This document shows, piece by piece, positions 60,906-64,000 of a DNA stretch of 64,000 bases. The first letter of the stretch is position 1. Every line of letters begins with the position of its first letter. The translations under genes and the position numbers were made by a program. The notes beneath the pieces were generated by a model. It worked only from the letters and a program-made list of their open reading frames with translations, did not search any database and was not told the origin of the DNA. The stretch is from contig NC_030808.1 of assembly GCF_001704415.2 (NCBI RefSeq), positions 81,996,594 to 82,060,593 of the forward strand. Direction: 5' to 3'. The stretch is from Capra hircus. Its lineage: Eukaryota; Chordata; Mammalia; Artiodactyla; Bovidae.

Positions 60906-61794
60906 CTAAAGAAAGCAATTGATAAAATCAAGTGAAAGAAATAAAGGGGTGACTAAGTATGTACATAGCATAAGCTTGTTTTCAAACACTTTGAGGTAGT
61001 AAGAATCAAATGAAGTTACGTTCATCTTAAAATATATTTATTGAGCATCTACTAGACAGTGGGCATTGAATTAGACACTAAGAATGCAGAAAAAAACAAT
61101 AACTACAAGGAAGCATAATACAAAACTTACTAATGTTTAAAAAAAATATTAAGAAAACTATCTCTTGGAACAACCAACTAACTTTCATTCTAGAATTGTA
61201 TTTTTTGCCATTTTTAGAATGCAAGGTACATGAAATGCCACCTTTTACAGTAGCTTTAAAACTTCAAAAATCAAAATTTATTTACAGTTTAGCTAAAATT
61301 TACATTTATATTATCCCTGAAGAAAAGATTTACCAGGCAAATGAACAGTATAAATAAAATCATAGGATATGTTTAAATAACTTAAGGAAATTCTTTTCAA
61401 GCATCAACAGCTGATATGCTAAAAGCAAATAATTCAAATCGCTACTAAATAAAGTTACTTAAGGGCAAGGATTCTGCCATAATCACCTCTGATTTCTCTA
61501 GGAAGCATTTGGATATTACTAAACTTTATTATCTAATAACTAGAAGAAATTCCTCTAGGGCTTCTCCTAGGCAGTGCTTATTTTATATTATATAGAGCTC
61601 ATTATTGTACCCACTTGAAAACAATAAAATAAAAATTTTAAACATAAAGCATATCTACAAACTTTAACTGTTTTTTTTTTAGTTGGGCGGGGGAAACACC
61701 ATACTCGCACAATCAGGAGTTCTCTTAACTCCCCCAGCAATTGTTTGTGCTTCCCTTCACTATCTATGTGCTACGTTTGGGAGGTAAATACATC

Positions 61795-61920
61795 TTACCC
61801 CCACTCCTAGACTATGACCTATCTAAGGGCTGAGATCATGAGAGAATTAACATCCCCAGAATGCCTAGGGCAGTGCCTTGCACACAGAAGGCATCTGACA
61901 ATCATCTTAATAGATGCCAT
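61795..61920 (+). repeat. L2 3' tail
   Basis: tagactatgacctatctaag, gcctagggcagtgccttgca, gaaggcatctgacaatcatc follow the L2 end pattern. Confidence 0.6.
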
Positions 61921-62821
61921 ATTTGCAAATCTTCCTCCCAAAAGGTAAACCCAGTTATCATCAGGAAGAGCCTAAAGACATTCATTCCCAAATGCAGGGA
62001 ATACCACTAGGTAAGCCCTTTTGCCCATCCAAAGTGAATACTGTAAGAATATTGTTCTATGTTCACAAGCAGGCTCAAATAGCAATCCCCACCTCCCCAG
62101 GAGTTCTGACAAATTAAAGTCAGAATTAATTGTCTCAGTTCTGACACAATTAGTGGCTGTATCCAGCACACAGAAAATATTTGATGTTTTTTGATGTCAC
62201 TTTAGATCTTAGCCTTCCAAGATGAACATTTGAAATGGAATAAAATTCATAATATACAAGGTCTGATGTACTTTAAAGGTCCTATGTTTAGTCACATCTA
62301 AAATTATCACAAGAACAGATTTTTTCCTTATTTCCTTCCATCCTTACATACATTTTCCTCCCTTTTTCAGTTTAATCCAAACTATTAAAATTGCCTTTTT
62401 CCTGACTTTAAATATGACATCACATTTTACTTTGTTCTACTGAATTGCATGCCTAATGGTGTTTTTCATGATCTCAGGGCTACATTATACAGTTAGTAGA
62501 TGACCCTTACACCCTGTTCTGCAAATTGTCAAGACTCATAGATTGGGTAACAGTGTTGTATACATACTACCACTGTGGGTCATCTGAGTAGTCCAACCAA
62601 TGGACTGAAAAACTAAGAGGACAAAGACAGAAATTCTACACCAGCCTCAACAAGTCCATTTAGCCTGGTTGTCTGCCCTCGAGGCAAGAGTAGTGTTGGA
62701 AGTCTCTCCTTTGATATCCAAACTACACAGTTCTGATCGACTAGTACTTAGACACTAACTACTGCTTTAACAAAGTCCTTACTTTAAATTTGACTATTTA
62801 AGTACTCTTATAACTCAGGGA

Positions 62822-62946
62822 TCACCAACGCAATGGACGTGAGTTTGAGTAAACTCCGGGAGTTGGTGATGGACAGGGAGGCCTAGCGTGCTGCAGTCCG
62901 TGGGGTCGCAAAGAGTAGGACATGACTGAGAGACTGAACTGAACTG
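62822..62946 (+). mobile_element. BovB 3' end, copy G (125 bp)
   Basis: Only the last 125 bp of BovB (tcaccaacgcaatggacgtg through ctgaactgaactg). The 12-bp duplication ataactcaggga is at 62810-62821 and 62947-62958. Confidence 0.93.
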
Positions 62947-63656
62947 ATAACTCAGGGAAAGTAAGCATAGGAGAATTTAAGGAGTATGACAAATTAGAGA
63001 ATAAAGGGTACAATTAAGAAAAACGAAGTAAAGAGAGAACGAAAAAGACACAACTAACCTCTACATTAAAAACACAGACATGACTCTTTTTCTGACTGTG
63101 TACTAAAAACCAGCTAAGACAGGGACCAAATTATCAACAGTGGTCACTCCTGAAATATGCACTAAATTTATATACCATAGGACTCTGTTAATGAAAGCTG
63201 TCAATGTTTTCCCCTGGACTTTCACAATGTATTCATTATCTTTATAATGTCCCTTTATAAGGTAGCATGGCTGTGAGGTAATGGACAGTGTATAAAATGT
63301 AATATAGTTTAACTCCACAAAGATACTTATCAATTCTTATTGGTATCATTATACATTCTGTATTTATGATACCATATTAATAAACCTATACAATTTAAAC
63401 TAAAATCAGAAAAGATAGAATTTCTGCGGAAAGAAGAAAGCAGGGTCTTATTGAAGAGGTTTCTTCTACTAGAACATTCTGTAGTCCAGATTTTTCTAGA
63501 CTATTCTGAGGAAAGGCATTTGGTGAAGACAAACATAAAACCTCTCTCAAACAATTTCTAAAGTTACACAGAAGGAACAAAAGGACCCGAACAGAAGTAA
63601 GAAAGGTGAAAATCAGAGCTTTCCATGTTCTACTCCTCCAAGGGGGCTCCTGATTT

Positions 63657-63690
63657 GGGCGGGGGGGGGGCGGGGGGGGAGGCGGAGGGG
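63657..63690 (+). repeat. G-rich tract, possible G-quadruplex
   Basis: Runs of 3 to 11 G separated by single C or A, then ggcggagggg; at least four G-runs of three or more in 34 nt. The VPS8 coding strand is the C-rich one. Confidence 0.85.
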
Positions 63691-64000
63691 AATGCAATGA
63701 GACTATCATTTTTCCCATAAGCTTCCCAGAGTTGGTACAGAGCTTAAATTTTGTAAATGCCTATGAAAAATATGAAAACTATCCAATGATACACATGCAA
63801 AGAATTATTTTAATGATAATAAGTAGCTTATCAATTAAGAGAACTCAAAGCCCAGATACCACAAAAAGCACATCTAAATTGACAGTGCAATGAACTACAT
63901 CTATTTCTTTATTAGTATATCTTTAAAAATACACTTTACTTAAGGTCGATCTCAGCATATGCCAGGCTTATGAGTAATGGACTAAGTAACAAAGAAAAGC

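Larger units (their letters stand above)
1..64000 (-). other. VPS8: VPS8 gene, internal part (CORVET tethering complex subunit)
   Basis: Fourteen minus-strand exons (listed separately) join into one open frame of 1240 nt whose product I recognise as VPS8. Known role of the family: VPS8 and TGFBRAP1/VPS3 cap the class C core (VPS11, VPS16, VPS18, VPS33A) to form CORVET, which binds Rab5 and tethers early endosomes before fusion; it acts on the cytosolic face of endosomal membranes. The part seen here covers most of the N-terminal WD40-like beta-propeller (exons 60905 to about 35629) and the start of the alpha-solenoid (33508 to 5698). The start codon, the acidic N-terminus and the C-terminal RING-H2 domain are outside the window, so no promoter or polyadenylation site is expected here. 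All junctions are GT-AG and phase-consistent, which argues for a working gene rather than a pseudogene. Identification rests on remembered family sequence, without a search. Confidence 0.95.
60906..64000 (-). other. VPS8: VPS8 intron, partial (upstream of exon A)
   Basis: No further exon found. Holds old repeat tails (61020-61120), an L2 end, a short BovB and a G-run, entered separately; the rest is unassigned. Confidence 0.75.

Noticed and set aside
1..64000. Search for operons, CRISPR arrays, prophage or other microbial systems
   Set aside because: The window is plainly mammalian intron sequence; the short regular repeats seen are SINEs, LINEs and microsatellites.

Overview
The window is nuclear DNA from a ruminant, most likely cattle or a close relative. 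The evidence is the repeat content: BovB (RTE-type) LINEs, Bov-tA and CHR tRNA-derived SINEs, a young bovine-type L1, and older mammalian repeats (MIR, L2, MER5A, Tigger, hAT). The sequence alone does not separate Bos from other bovids.

One protein-coding gene is visible: VPS8, on the minus strand, crossing the whole window. VPS8 is the CORVET subunit that acts in early endosome tethering. I resolved 14 consecutive coding exons (60905 down to 5698). All have GT-AG splice sites and matching phases, giving 1240 coding nt (412 whole codons plus a split codon at each end) with no stop or frameshift. They encode the later part of the N-terminal beta-propeller and the start of the alpha-solenoid. 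The start codon, the first exons and the C-terminal RING part lie outside the window.

Layout: 1-5697 is the first part of a downstream intron, filled with L1, CHR and MIR. The exon at 5698-5744 is separated from the next one (31239-31328) by a 25.5 kb intron. That intron holds a degraded hAT transposon, a long ancient L1 with two BovB insertions and SINEs nested in it, an old repeat tract near 21-23 kb, and a young antisense-oriented L1 (24555-26589). From 31 to 36 kb there are five closely spaced exons. The 9.1 kb intron at 35.7-44.8 kb is mainly L1, plus BovB and nested SINEs. From 44.8 to 60.9 kb there are eight exons, with a Tigger, a hAT, a triple-nested repeat and a near-full-length BovB between them. 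The last 3 kb is upstream intron.

I found no other convincing gene, no structural RNA gene and no CRISPR array. No new biological system is apparent. The most notable items are the repeat architecture, an inverted-end BovB, a near-full-length BovB whose YADD box reads YADN, a local 33-nt-identical duplication and one unexplained GC-rich open frame at about 4.75 kb.
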